In this document: in pieces, positions 26,659 to 35,316 of the stretch
Position numbering within the stretch: the first letter of the stretch is position 1
Layout: each line of letters begins with the position of its first letter
Assembly: GCF_000170795.1 (NCBI RefSeq)
Contig: NZ_ABCM01000005.1
Location: 62,001-126,000 of the forward strand
Source: Pedobacter sp. BAL39
Lineage (GTDB): Bacteria; Bacteroidota; Bacteroidia; Sphingobacteriales; Sphingobacteriaceae
Length of the DNA stretch: 64,000 nt
Reading direction: 5' to 3'
Notes under the pieces: generated by a model
Databases searched by the model: none
Told to the model about the DNA's origin: nothing
The model's input: the letters and a program-made list of their open reading frames with translations, nothing else
Made by a program: the position numbers and the translations under genes

Positions 26659-27564
26659 ATGGAAGAACTGAAATCATATTGCGGGGAGCTGATCAACCGA
26701 ATGGATAAAGAGCTGCTGAACATTCGCTTAGAATATCCAAAGTCGGATCAGTGGGCGCAAATTTCTATTGAGATTATTGAGGTCTACCTTGGCGAACTCA
26801 AAGCCTACATCTTAGAACATCCATTCAAAAAGAGATCAGAGGAAATATACTTTTTCAAGTATGTAAAGCCGGTAGTGATGGGAAGAATGATTTATATGTG
26901 TGAAGTTTACAATACTGAGGTATTCCGGCCTGCACACCATACCAATGAGGATAAGGAATATTTAATTGATGAGGTAGATGAGATTGAAAATTACTTTCGC
27001 CGCAATGAACATCTGTTCGATTATTACAAAGAAGATTTGGACTCCCTAGATACTAAGTATTTCGTCCGTAATGTGGACGATCGGTTTACGAAGCGAGATA
27101 TGGCAATAGATATTGATCCGGTTTTCTTTTACAGTGATCGTTCTTTTTCTACTGGCTTTGATTATGCTTTTGCTAAAATTAGGGCTATGGAACTTTTAAA
27201 AGATCATCTAGAAAATGAGTTTGAAGCCTCGTTGCTTGCAGGGGATGAAGTACCTAAAACTAAACTGACATTTACTGGAAGCAACGCAGATTTTTTAGAG
27301 GTGGTGGAGATGGTCAAGCAAATTGGAATGCCACCTAATCCCGAAACAGGTAAGCCCTACACCGAGGAAGAATTATTTGAAAAGCTTAAAGGCGGGCTGG
27401 AAACCAATCTGCCGGATGGGATCGATTTTAATACATTAAAACTGATCAGCGGCAATAGTGATCTGCCGGAAAAAATGCTGGATGCGCTGGATAAGCTACA
27501 TGATAAATGGGATGACGAGGATAGGGATATAGATTACGATGATCCTGATGACAAGAAAGATTAA
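26659..27564 (+). CDS. RteC-like regulator, 301 aa
   Basis: The text around SIEIIEVYLGELKAYI, EEIYFFKYVKPVVMGRMIY, DTKYFVRNVDDRF, PVFFYSDRSFSTGFDYAFAKIRAMELL matches the RteC family, which in CTnDOT controls excision of the element after tetracycline induction. A C-terminal extension (about 190-301) is acidic and ends in an aspartate-rich tail. It follows the KAP gene by three bases, so both are probably one transcript, an unusual partnership for RteC. It may control recombination or transfer; the partner sensor genes rteA and rteB are not in the window. Confidence 0.78.
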   Translation: MEELKSYCGELINRMDKELLNIRLEYPKSDQWAQISIEIIEVYLGELKAYILEHPFKKRSEEIYFFKYVKPVVMGRMIYMCEVYNTEVFRPAHHTNEDKEYLIDEVDEIENYFRRNEHLFDYYKEDLDSLDTKYFVRNVDDRFTKRDMAIDIDPVFFYSDRSFSTGFDYAFAKIRAMELLKDHLENEFEASLLAGDEVPKTKLTFTGSNADFLEVVEMVKQIGMPPNPETGKPYTEEELFEKLKGGLETNLPDGIDFNTLKLISGNSDLPEKMLDALDKLHDKWDDEDRDIDYDDPDDKKD

Positions 27565-27576
27565 ATCTAAATTCTA

Positions 27577-28752
27577 TTATTCTGTAGTTTCTTCGTCTTC
27601 ATCGTCCACTTCAAAATAAGATACTGTTTCAGTATGTGACCCATAATTTTTCTTCTTAAACTCTCCATTCTCTTCAAGAAAAATTACAAACTTCTCTATT
27701 GTATCCTTCATCGCGAGATTTATTCGCAATGAAGTCTGATCTTTAAAAATAACTCCGTCACTTATCATCTCCTTAATTACAGACCAATTACTGTTTTTGT
27801 AACGATAGCTAACTCCCTCACTATTTCTAAATCTTCGAAATTCCTTACTCCTTAATCCCTCAGACAGCTTTGTGTACGTTTCATTTAGCTCTGTTTCAGA
27901 ATTTACTAGTTTTTGCATTTCCTTAACTATACTAGGGCCATCCTTTTTATACCTATCAAATATTGCATCATCCATTCTCGTATATTCATACGATTTTAAG
28001 TTCTTGAAATTGGATATGATTTTTGACTTTTTCCGTTTATCGCTAAATCTATCTATAGAAGTAGCAACGATTATTATGAATGCTATTATTAGTAGCAGAC
28101 CAAAAAAGTAAGATATTAAGCGAATAACTTGAGTCCAAGCAGAACCATAAAATGTTTGTTCTAAAAAACTGTAATCCTTTTTTACATCAATAGCACTCAT
28201 AACTGTTATGTCTTTTTGACCTGCTATTTTACCAGTTGAAAGAATTCTGGGTACTACATCCTTCTTATGAAGCACTAAAATTTTAATGATGAAATATTCT
28301 TTTGATTCCAAAATAACCTGAGAAAAATTGATCTTTTCATTCGTTAGAATTCTAGTCTTAACATTGCGTTTCAAATAGTCGCTACTAGCATTAATCAGTT
28401 CAGGAGTCTCAATTATTCTACCTCCCTTAATTTGCATTCCTAGAGGTTCATTTGAATCATAATATTCTTTAAGAATATCTTTATCTCCATGATTTACGAC
28501 TTTAATGGTAAATATTTTTAGATTTTGCTTCGTTTGCTTCAAATTGGTGCTATCATAAGTGACCTCCAGTTTACTCAAATCAGCATTAAAGTCTAATACA
28601 TTAGTATTAGCCACAATCTCATAGGTTAAGTCAACCTTTTGTTCTTGAAGAAAAGCGTAAATAGTTATAATTGTTCCTGCAATACCGAGTAAAGTAATTA
28701 CCGTCCTTGATAAAAAGCTCTCAAATAGATTCTTAAAGAAGTTATTTTCCAT
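27577..28752 (-). CDS. Membrane protein of unknown function, 391 aa
   Basis: Two membrane helices are visible: about 15-33 (TVITLLGIAGTIITIYAFL) and about 207-231 (VIRLISYFFGLLLIIAFIIIV). Between them lies a beta-rich domain of about 170 residues, probably outside the membrane; after the second helix comes a charged cytoplasmic tail with helical segments and an acidic end. The gene is convergent with the RteC-like gene (12 bases apart) and divergent from the recombinase unit. Base composition is more AT-rich than the core region. I do not recognise the family; two-helix proteins with a soluble insert occur as defence effectors, but nothing here proves that. Confidence 0.5.
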   Translation of the reverse strand: MENNFFKNLFESFLSRTVITLLGIAGTIITIYAFLQEQKVDLTYEIVANTNVLDFNADLSKLEVTYDSTNLKQTKQNLKIFTIKVVNHGDKDILKEYYDSNEPLGMQIKGGRIIETPELINASSDYLKRNVKTRILTNEKINFSQVILESKEYFIIKILVLHKKDVVPRILSTGKIAGQKDITVMSAIDVKKDYSFLEQTFYGSAWTQVIRLISYFFGLLLIIAFIIIVATSIDRFSDKRKKSKIISNFKNLKSYEYTRMDDAIFDRYKKDGPSIVKEMQKLVNSETELNETYTKLSEGLRSKEFRRFRNSEGVSYRYKNSNWSVIKEMISDGVIFKDQTSLRINLAMKDTIEKFVIFLEENGEFKKKNYGSHTETVSYFEVDDEDEETTE

Positions 28753-28909
28753 GTTTATATTTGGTTTCTCATAATTTTATATTCGATCTTTTGGCGAAGG
28801 TAAGTATTAAACTAATTATTATATAAACTTCCCCATACCTTCCCATATTGGGTTTGTCTCTTATGTAGTCTTCGGATTTTTGGTTTTTAAAACCATAATT
28901 AGTTTGCCC

Positions 28910-29086
28910 ATGGAGATAGAACATTATAACCCAGAAATGATTAAGCCTGAAATTGCTATCGAAATTCTTGCTAAAAATGGTGTCAAAATGGATAGAGAAG
29001 AAGCAAAAAAAGTCTTGGAAATACTATATTTTTTAGTTAAATTGTCTGTAAATCAGATAGTTGATGACGAAAATAGTAAAATATGA
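28910..29086 (+). CDS. Small helical protein coupled to the serine recombinase, 58 aa
   Basis: From the ATG at 28910 the product is 58 residues, mostly helix, with IKPEIAIEILAKNG and REEAKKVLEILYFLVKL. Frames extending upstream would need a TTG at 28880 and look non-coding. Its stop overlaps the recombinase start by four bases (ATGA at 29083), so translation is coupled. Its size and position fit a small accessory factor, perhaps one controlling direction of recombination, or simply a leader gene. No family is recognised. Confidence 0.6.
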   Translation: MEIEHYNPEMIKPEIAIEILAKNGVKMDREEAKKVLEILYFLVKLSVNQIVDDENSKI

Positions 29087-30642
29087 AAACAGCAGATTTG
29101 TATATCCGTGTAAGTACGGATGAGCAGGCCGACAAAGGCTATTCCCAGCGTGACCAGGAAGAACGATTGAGGAAGTATTGCGATATTAATTGTATCGCAA
29201 TCAACAAAGTAATTTTTGAAGATCATTCGGCTAAGACTTTCAACCGCCCCGAGTGGATCAAATTATTAGCCGATATTAAAAGATATAAAGGCAAACGTAG
29301 TTTGATCCTTTTTACAAAATGGGATCGGTTTAGCAGAAATACTGGAGATGCCTATGGCATGATTGCCATACTTAGGAAATATGGTGTAGAACCGCAGGCC
29401 GTAGAACAACCGCTTGATTTATCTGTACCAGAAAACAAGATGATGCTGGCATTTTACCTCGCTGCTCCTGAAGTAGAGAATGACCGTAGGGCATTAAATA
29501 CATTTAACGGAATGCGTAGGGCAAAAAAAGAAGGTCGCTGGATGTCTACCGCTCCGCTCGGTTACAAAAATTTCATTACTGCTGACGGTAAAAAGTACAT
29601 TGCACCGAATGAACCGCAAGCTGGACTAATGAAATGGGTGTTTAAAGAAATTGCCAAAAATAATTACGGTGCTGATCAAATTCGTAAAATCGCAAATCAA
29701 AAGGGGCTGAGATGTCCCCGTATGAATTTCTGGAGGTTAATTAGAAATCCCGTTTACTGCGGAAAAATAACTATCCCCCAACATAAGGACGAAGACCTTG
29801 CTATTGTAGATGGTCAGCATGAGGCGTTAATTACCGAAACATTATTTTACGATGTTCAAGATGTTCTGGAAGCGAGAAAAAGAAAGAAGGCTTTAAAGGA
29901 AGTCTCTTTAGATCATTTGCCACTTAGGGGGTTGATCCATTGCCCGAAATGCCACCGTATGTTGACAGGCAGCAAATCAAAAGGTAAATACAAACACTAT
30001 TATTACTATCACTGTCTTTCTGAATGTGGCGTAAGGTATAATGCTTTGGAAGCAAACGACCTTTTTTTGAAGCAGTTAAAGGAAGTCACGGTTAAACCTG
30101 CTGCAACTGAATTGCTAAAACTGGTCATAACCAAAGTTTACAAATCTCGAACTCAAAATGACCTAACTGATAAAAAAGCGATTTTGGTTGATATTGAAAG
30201 TTTAAACGCTAAAGTGAGCAAAGCGAGAGAGTTACTTTTAAGTAGTGATATTGATCCATCCGACTATAGAACCATCAAGGCCGACTGTGAGGAGAAAATA
30301 CGCCGTTTAGAAGCTAAAATGGCACGTGTTTCCGCTCAGCCGTTGGTGAGGATTGGAATTGAAAAGCTGGTCAATAAAGTTATAAAAGGGCTTTCTAAGC
30401 TTGATGAGTTGTATGTTAATGCTAATGTAGCTGATAAGCGTAGAATTATCTGCTGTCTGTATCCTAACAAACTTCAGTTCGACGGAGAAATTTATCGAAC
30501 ACCTAAATCTAATACTGTAGTGGACTTAATTCTGTTGATTAACAGCAAGTTAGACGGAAATAAAAAAGGGAAAGAAATTCATTTTGAACCTCTTTCCCTT
30601 ATCGTAGCCCGTAGGGGAATCGAACCCCTGTTTCCAGAATGA
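29083..30642 (+). CDS. Large serine recombinase (element integrase)
   Basis: The resolvase-type catalytic domain starts at once: LYIRVSTDEQ with the nucleophile S11, and DRFSRN near 86-91. A recombinase domain follows (GRWMSTAPLGYKNF, NPVYCGKITIP), then a zinc ribbon (CPKCHRMLTG with a second pair near CLSECG, about 286-325) and a C-terminal coiled coil (about 360-430). Length (519) is normal. The last 11 codons run into the tRNA-Glu gene on the other strand and end in VARRGIEPLFPE, whose sequence is simply the tRNA 3' part read antisense. This strongly suggests that the recombination site lies in that tRNA. Confidence 0.88.
   Translation: MKTADLYIRVSTDEQADKGYSQRDQEERLRKYCDINCIAINKVIFEDHSAKTFNRPEWIKLLADIKRYKGKRSLILFTKWDRFSRNTGDAYGMIAILRKYGVEPQAVEQPLDLSVPENKMMLAFYLAAPEVENDRRALNTFNGMRRAKKEGRWMSTAPLGYKNFITADGKKYIAPNEPQAGLMKWVFKEIAKNNYGADQIRKIANQKGLRCPRMNFWRLIRNPVYCGKITIPQHKDEDLAIVDGQHEALITETLFYDVQDVLEARKRKKALKEVSLDHLPLRGLIHCPKCHRMLTGSKSKGKYKHYYYYHCLSECGVRYNALEANDLFLKQLKEVTVKPAATELLKLVITKVYKSRTQNDLTDKKAILVDIESLNAKVSKARELLLSSDIDPSDYRTIKADCEEKIRRLEAKMARVSAQPLVRIGIEKLVNKVIKGLSKLDELYVNANVADKRRIICCLYPNKLQFDGEIYRTPKSNTVVDLILLINSKLDGNKKGKEIHFEPLSLIVARRGIEPLFPE
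30562..30600 (-). terminator. Intrinsic terminator of the tRNA operon, inside the recombinase gene
   Basis: On the minus strand a 9-base-pair perfect stem (30592-30600 with 30566-30574) with a 17-base loop begins 5 bases after the last tRNA-Glu and is followed by six T residues. It lies within the 3' coding end of the plus-strand recombinase, so the island appears to provide the tRNA operon's terminator. Confidence 0.7.
30605..30642. other. Putative right attachment site of the island (recombinase/tRNA-Glu overlap)
   Basis: The 3' half of a tRNA-Glu gene overlaps the last codons of the recombinase gene, whose TGA stop falls in the anticodon arm. This is the usual result when an element inserts into a tRNA gene and restores its 3' end. 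The exact crossover bases cannot be read without the left junction, which is outside the window. Confidence 0.5.
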
Positions 30643-30676
30643 AAATCTGGCGTCCTCACCCCTAGACGAACGGGCC
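30605..30676 (-). tRNA. tRNA-Glu (anticodon TTC), copy adjoining the island
   Basis: The minus-strand sequence folds as a cloverleaf: acceptor arms GGCCCGT and ACGGGCT, anticodon stem CCAGA/TCTGG around loop TTTTCAT (anticodon TTC), and a T-arm with TTCGATT. Length is 72 without an encoded CCA. It is the last of four tRNA genes and its 3' half overlaps the recombinase stop. The gene body looks identical to the copy at 30835-30906. Confidence 0.95.
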
Positions 30677-30715
30677 ATTTTTAGATTGCCTTGACCTCTC
30701 GATCACGAACCTAAT

Positions 30716-30791
<76 letters not shown>

Positions 30792-30834
30792 CTATATCTT
30801 TTCAAAAAACCGCTGTGCTCTGCAAAGCGGATCG

Positions 30835-30906
30835 TAGCCCGTAGGGGAATCGAACCCCTGTTTCCAGAATGAAAATCTGGCGTCCTCACCCCTAGACGAA
30901 CGGGCC
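30835..30906 (-). tRNA. tRNA-Glu (anticodon TTC), copy 2
   Basis: This appears identical in sequence to the tRNA-Glu at 30605-30676, with the same TTC anticodon loop and no encoded CCA. It is 43 bases upstream of the first initiator tRNA copy, and that gap can form a short GC-rich hairpin (CCGCT/AGCGG). An intact copy here means that the cell would keep tRNA-Glu even if integration disturbed the other. Confidence 0.95.
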
Positions 30907-30946
30907 ATTTTAGATTGCCTTAACCTCTCGGTTACGAACCTATTTT

Positions 30947-31022
<76 letters not shown>

Positions 31023-31072
31023 CTTTATACAATTTCGTAAGTCTCTGTTAAATCCTTAACTCTTCTTCCGAA

Positions 31073-31103
31073 TTGGAATGCAAAGATATAATTCGTTTCT
31101 TTG
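31073..31103 (+). promoter_or_regulatory. Predicted era promoter, overlapping the tRNA promoter
   Basis: On the plus strand TTGG (31073-31076), a 19-base spacer and TTTCTTTG (31096-31103, one mismatch) would start transcription near 31,108. The two opposed promoters overlap, and a TTG start at 31101 for era would fall inside the promoter. Confidence 0.45.
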
Positions 31104-31112
31104 TACTGCAAA
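31081..31112 (-). promoter_or_regulatory. Promoter of the tRNA operon
   Basis: On the minus strand a -33 TTTG (31109-31112), a 20-base spacer and an exact -7 TATCTTTG (31081-31088) match the Bacteroidota sigma-factor consensus. Transcription would start near 31,076 and run into the first tRNA-fMet. Confidence 0.7.
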
Positions 31113-31133
31113 TTTATTTTAAAAAATATTTCC

Positions 31134-32012
31134 ATGTCGCACAAAGCAGGTTTTGTAAGTATAATCGGGAAGCCCAATGTGGGCAAATCCACGTTAATGA
31201 ATGCCCTGATAGGGGAAAAACTGAGCATCATCACTCCTAAAGCACAGACTACCAGGCACCGTATTCTCGGAATTGTCAACGAAGAAGAATACCAAATTGT
31301 CTTTTCCGACACCCCGGGAATCATAAAACCCAAATACGGACTGCAGGATTCAATGATGACTTCTGTAAAAGGTGCACTTACCGACGCCGACTTAATTCTC
31401 TTTGTGACAGACATTAATGAACAGCACGATGAAAATGATGTGCTTGAAAAAATTATCGACACCACCATTCCTATGATCGTACTGATCAACAAGATCGACA
31501 ACGCGACACAGGAGCAGGTGGAAGAGAAATCAGCCTTCTGGCAGGAAAAATTAAACCCTAAATATATATTTGCAATCTCTGCTTTACACCAGTACAACCT
31601 GGAAGGCATCATGGACAGGGTACTGGACTTCCTTCCTGAACATCCTGCCTATTATGATAAAGAAGACCTGACTGACCGCAACCAGAGGTTCTTTGTGTCA
31701 GAAATCATCCGTGAAAAGATCTTTAACAACTATCAGAAAGAAATCCCTTATAGTACGGAAGTAGTCATCACCGCCTTTAAAGAAGAAGAAAAACTGGTCA
31801 GGATCAGTGCGGAAATCATCGTTGAGCGCGACTCCCAGAAAAACATCCTCATAGGTAAAGGTGGATCCATGCTTAAAAAAGTTGGTATGGAAGCACGTAA
31901 GGACATCGAGAAATTTTTAGACCAGAAAGTCTTCCTGGAGACCTTTGTAAAGGTACTTCCCGATTGGAGATCTAAAAAGAACTACTTAAAAAGTTTCGGG
32001 TACGAAAATTAA
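31134..32012 (+). CDS. era: GTPase Era
   Basis: Era binds 16S rRNA and helps mature the small ribosomal subunit. The G1 motif GKPNVGKST, G3 DTPG (in SDTPGIIKPK) and G4 NKID are present, followed by a C-terminal KH domain containing ILIGKGGSMLKKVG. I use the ATG at 31134 (MSHKAGFVSIIG), giving 292 residues; upstream codons from the TTG at 31101 overlap the promoter. It is the first chromosomal gene after the tRNA cluster and is followed by der after 47 bases. Confidence 0.95.
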   Translation: MSHKAGFVSIIGKPNVGKSTLMNALIGEKLSIITPKAQTTRHRILGIVNEEEYQIVFSDTPGIIKPKYGLQDSMMTSVKGALTDADLILFVTDINEQHDENDVLEKIIDTTIPMIVLINKIDNATQEQVEEKSAFWQEKLNPKYIFAISALHQYNLEGIMDRVLDFLPEHPAYYDKEDLTDRNQRFFVSEIIREKIFNNYQKEIPYSTEVVITAFKEEEKLVRISAEIIVERDSQKNILIGKGGSMLKKVGMEARKDIEKFLDQKVFLETFVKVLPDWRSKKNYLKSFGYEN

Positions 32013-32015
32013 GCT

Positions 32016-32023
32016 TACCTTTG
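32016..32023 (+). promoter_or_regulatory. Predicted -7 promoter element of der
   Basis: TACCTTTG matches TAnnTTTG exactly, with a TTTC -33-like element at 31994-31997. It starts just after the era stop, giving a leader of about 32 bases, so der can be transcribed separately from era. Confidence 0.55.
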
Positions 32024-32059
32024 CAACCCCTTAATAATTAATACAATTCATACATACAC

Positions 32060-33361
32060 ATGAGCAACATTATCGCAATCGTCGGAAGACCAAACGTAGG
32101 CAAATCTACCCTATTTAACCGCTTAACAGAGAGTCGCAAAGCTATTGTTGATGATTTTAGCGGTGTAACGCGTGATCGTCATTATGGTTCCGCAGAATGG
32201 ACCGACAAACAATTTACCGTCATTGATACTGGTGGATATGTAGCAAACTCTGAGGATGTCTTTGAAGCCGCCATTCGTGAGCAGGTGGTCATTGCCATTG
32301 AAGAAGCTACCGTTTTATTATTTATGGTGGATGTCGTTACCGGCATTACTGACCTGGACGATGACATCGCCCAGTTATTGAGACGCAGTAAAAAGCCTGT
32401 TTTCATTGTTGTCAATAAAGTGGACAACACACAACTTCAGAATGATGCTTCTGTATTCTACGGCTTCGGACTGGGAGAAATCTATCCGATCTCTTCTATG
32501 ACGGGTTCAGGTACAGGAGATCTTCTTGATGAAGTGATCAAACACTTTGAGGATATCCCTGAAGAAGAAAATGCCTTGCCGAAAATTACCATTGTCGGCA
32601 GACCTAACGTAGGTAAATCTTCCCTGATCAATGCACTGATAGGTAAAGAAAGAAATATCGTGACTCCTATTGCGGGAACTACCCGGGATTCTATACACAT
32701 TCACTACAACCAGTTCGGACATGAGTTCATGTTCATCGACACAGCTGGTCTTCGCAAAAAGACAAAAGTAAAAGAGAACATTGAATTTTATTCTGTCATG
32801 CGTACCATTAAAGCTTTGGAAGAAGCAGATGTGGTCGTACTCATGATCGACGCGATGGAAGGCCTCGAATCACAGGATGTGAACATCTTCCATCTTGCCG
32901 AGAAAAACAAAAAAGGTATCGTTATCCTGGTCAACAAATGGGATTTAGTAGAAAAAGATAGCAAGACAATTAAAATCTTTGAAGATCAGATCCGCCAGAA
33001 ATTACAGCCGTTCACAGATGTACCGATCATATTTACTTCAGTACTTAACAAACAACGGATCTTCCAGGCCATCGAAACCTCACTTGAGGTATTCAAAAAC
33101 AGGGGTAAAAAAGTACCTACCTCGAAACTGAATGATGTCATGCTGCCAATCATTGAGAACTATCCGCCGCCAGCACTTAAAGGAAAGTACATTAAGATCA
33201 AATACATCACACAGATCAACGGTTCATCTCCGATGTTCGCCTTCTTCTGTAACCTTCCGCAGTACATCAAAGAGCCTTACAAACGTTTTATTGAGAATAA
33301 ACTGCGTGAGCACTTTGACTTTAGCGGCGTACCGATCCAGATTTACTTCAGACAAAAATAA
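32060..33361 (+). CDS. der: GTPase Der (EngA)
   Basis: Der is a double GTPase needed for assembly of the large ribosomal subunit. Two G domains are visible: the first with [19 protein letters not shown] and NKVD, the second with [22 protein letters not shown] and NKWD. A C-terminal KH-like domain follows ([16 protein letters not shown]). Length (433) is normal for Bacteroidota. It starts from its own promoter after era; the pairing of era and der fits their shared role. Confidence 0.96.
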   Translation: MSNIIAIVGRPNVGKSTLFNRLTESRKAIVDDFSGVTRDRHYGSAEWTDKQFTVIDTGGYVANSEDVFEAAIREQVVIAIEEATVLLFMVDVVTGITDLDDDIAQLLRRSKKPVFIVVNKVDNTQLQNDASVFYGFGLGEIYPISSMTGSGTGDLLDEVIKHFEDIPEEENALPKITIVGRPNVGKSSLINALIGKERNIVTPIAGTTRDSIHIHYNQFGHEFMFIDTAGLRKKTKVKENIEFYSVMRTIKALEEADVVVLMIDAMEGLESQDVNIFHLAEKNKKGIVILVNKWDLVEKDSKTIKIFEDQIRQKLQPFTDVPIIFTSVLNKQRIFQAIETSLEVFKNRGKKVPTSKLNDVMLPIIENYPPPALKGKYIKIKYITQINGSSPMFAFFCNLPQYIKEPYKRFIENKLREHFDFSGVPIQIYFRQK

Positions 33362-33410
33362 CTCGCAGGCAAAATCATATTGCGGTCATTCGACGTAGAA
33401 AATCCTCCAG

Positions 33411-33436
33411 ACAGGTCAGCTTAAGCTGGCCTGTTT
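33411..33436 (+). terminator. Probable terminator after der
   Basis: A 10-base-pair stem with one G-U pair (33411-33420 with 33425-33434) and a TTAA loop is followed by a short T-run. It lies in the 182-base gap between der and the convergent protease gene. Confidence 0.5.
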
Positions 33437-33543
33437 GCTGATCAGACATTCCTTTCAGCTGGCACCGGTAGCTTCATTTCAAACCACACTTATCAAACCA
33501 CATTCAAAGGTTGTACAGTTTAATCCAAAAATAAAGGTAAGTT

Positions 33544-35130
33544 TTACTGCAGACTGCTTAGGGCCTGTTTCACCATGGCATCGTTCATATTTAAGGCTTT
33601 GTAATACCCGGAATCTCCAAGGTGATATTTACACAGCAAGACCTTAATGTCATTATAAATGAGTGGCCTGGCGGCCTGTAGCAGTTTAGGCTCGATGACC
33701 AGGTCTTTGGTCTGTACGTACTTTACAAAATCTTTATAATCTGCATCATTGATATTGAAGGTAGCCATATTCTGTTCCAGGAATGAGGCTGTGTACCGAC
33801 TGGCAAGGATATCATAAACAAAGTCAAACATTACCTTTTGGGCAACCAGCTTTGCGTAAAAACGATTGTACCCACTGGTATCCATCTTCACATAAATGTC
33901 CGGGCGAATCCCTCCGGGATCAACAACCGGTTTAATGACCTTTACACTATCCTTAAGTGTCGTCGTCCTTTCACTCGTAAGCTCTCCATCATTGAAGCGG
34001 TCTTCGATTTCATTCTGATACGCCGCATAACCCTTTTTATAGGATTTCTGAATGCTGCGACCTGAGGGAGTGTAATACCTTGCAATAGTGAGATTTAAGG
34101 CAGAGCCATCTCCAAAAGGAAACTGCTCCTGCACAAGGCCCTTTCCAAAGGAACGACGGCCAATGATTACCCCCCGGTTCAGGTCCTGTACCGCACCGGC
34201 AAGAATTTCGCTCGCAGATGCAGAGTTCTCATTGATCAGGATCACAAGTTTACCTTGCTCAAACTCCCCACCTCCGGTCGTAAAATAATCTGTACGGGGT
34301 TCGTGTTTTCCCTGGGTGTATACGATAAGTTTATTCTCCTCCAGCAACTGATTGGCAAGGCCTGTAGCAGCGGTCAGATAGCCTCCACCATTGTCACGAA
34401 GGTCCAGCACCAGCTTCTTCATCCCTTTTGCCTTGAGGTTCTTTACACAAGACACAAAATCCAAATCGGTATCTGCACCGAACTTACTGATGCGGATGTA
34501 TCCCGTTTCGGGATTCAGCAAATAAGAAGCATCAATACTGCTCACCTTCACCTTCCCCCTATTGACGGTGAAAAGTACCGGATGCAATGCTCCCGGATGC
34601 AGAATACTCAACTTCACAGCAGTTCCCTTTTTACCTTTTATCTTCCCGATCATCTTTTCCCTTGGCAGAGAGCGGCCACTCACAAAGGTGGTGTCGATCT
34701 TTAAGATCTTGTCCCCCTGGCGAAGTCCCGCAGCAAAGGCCGGCCCGTTTTTGATCACATTTGTAATCAACAAAGTATCATTCAGGATATAATATTCAAT
34801 GCCAATTCCTTCAAAGTTCCCTCCCAAACTCTCGGAAAGCTCATTCGCAGCTTTGGCAGGCAGATAGATGCTATGTGGATCCAGCTTATGAAGTAAACTG
34901 TCGATAGGCAGGTGGTGCAGACTGTCTGCATCCACGTCGTCCACGTAATTTCTGTTGATGATGTGGATGATCTCATCCACCTTTTCGTTATCATTTGAAG
35001 CGTAACTGATGACCCTGTCTATACTATATCCCTGGTCCCTTAAAAATTTATAGCCAAGGAACATCCCCCCGATTAAGGTGATGGCATAAGCGAGGGCAAG
35101 AAAAAGATTAGACCTGGTACTTTTCTTCAT
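33544..35130 (-). CDS. C-terminal processing peptidase, S41 family (CtpA/Prc-like)
   Basis: After an N-terminal membrane anchor (about 8-28) the protein has a PDZ domain (GNFEGIGIEYYI to AAGLRQGDKILKI) and an S41 catalytic domain. The nucleophile lies in NENSASASEILAGAVQD and the general-base lysine in GRRSFGKGLVQEQF; DLRDNGGGYL precedes them. Such periplasmic proteases trim or degrade envelope proteins, often cell-wall hydrolases. Length (528) is normal. It is monocistronic, divergent from murQ across a 186-base gap. Confidence 0.92.
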   Translation of the reverse strand: MKKSTRSNLFLALAYAITLIGGMFLGYKFLRDQGYSIDRVISYASNDNEKVDEIIHIINRNYVDDVDADSLHHLPIDSLLHKLDPHSIYLPAKAANELSESLGGNFEGIGIEYYILNDTLLITNVIKNGPAFAAGLRQGDKILKIDTTFVSGRSLPREKMIGKIKGKKGTAVKLSILHPGALHPVLFTVNRGKVKVSSIDASYLLNPETGYIRISKFGADTDLDFVSCVKNLKAKGMKKLVLDLRDNGGGYLTAATGLANQLLEENKLIVYTQGKHEPRTDYFTTGGGEFEQGKLVILINENSASASEILAGAVQDLNRGVIIGRRSFGKGLVQEQFPFGDGSALNLTIARYYTPSGRSIQKSYKKGYAAYQNEIEDRFNDGELTSERTTTLKDSVKVIKPVVDPGGIRPDIYVKMDTSGYNRFYAKLVAQKVMFDFVYDILASRYTASFLEQNMATFNINDADYKDFVKYVQTKDLVIEPKLLQAARPLIYNDIKVLLCKYHLGDSGYYKALNMNDAMVKQALSSLQ

Positions 35131-35316
35131 GGACAGACTACTGCGTAAAGTTATGAAATTACCCAGTTATTTAACAAACTAAGTCTCATTCATTTATAAT
35201 TGTTTCAGATTTTTTATTTTTCAATTATAAATCACCTGATTTCCAAGAAAAAACCGATTTTTCTTAATATTTCTGGTTTAAAAAGAAAATCCCGATTTTT
35301 AGCAAAAATATCAAAT

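Larger units (their letters stand above)
1..30676. mobile_element. Right-hand part of an ICE-like genomic island
   Basis: The segment combines Bacteroides-type transfer genes (traG, traI, traJ, traK, traL-like, traM), an RteC-like regulator, a serine recombinase at the right edge and a large cargo of nuclease and ATPase genes. The recombinase reading frame ends inside a tRNA-Glu gene, and housekeeping genes start immediately beyond. The left end is outside the window. The transfer module is incomplete: TraG lacks its N-terminal part and no relaxase, coupling protein or TraN is visible, so self-transfer looks unlikely unless missing genes lie to the left. The right limit is inferred from the recombinase/tRNA overlap. 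Confidence 0.75.

Noticed and set aside
35200..35316. N-terminal extension of murQ from a TTG
   Set aside because: The 39 added residues are AT-driven, Lys/Phe/Ile-rich and unlike the family; the ATG at 35317 gives the normal length.
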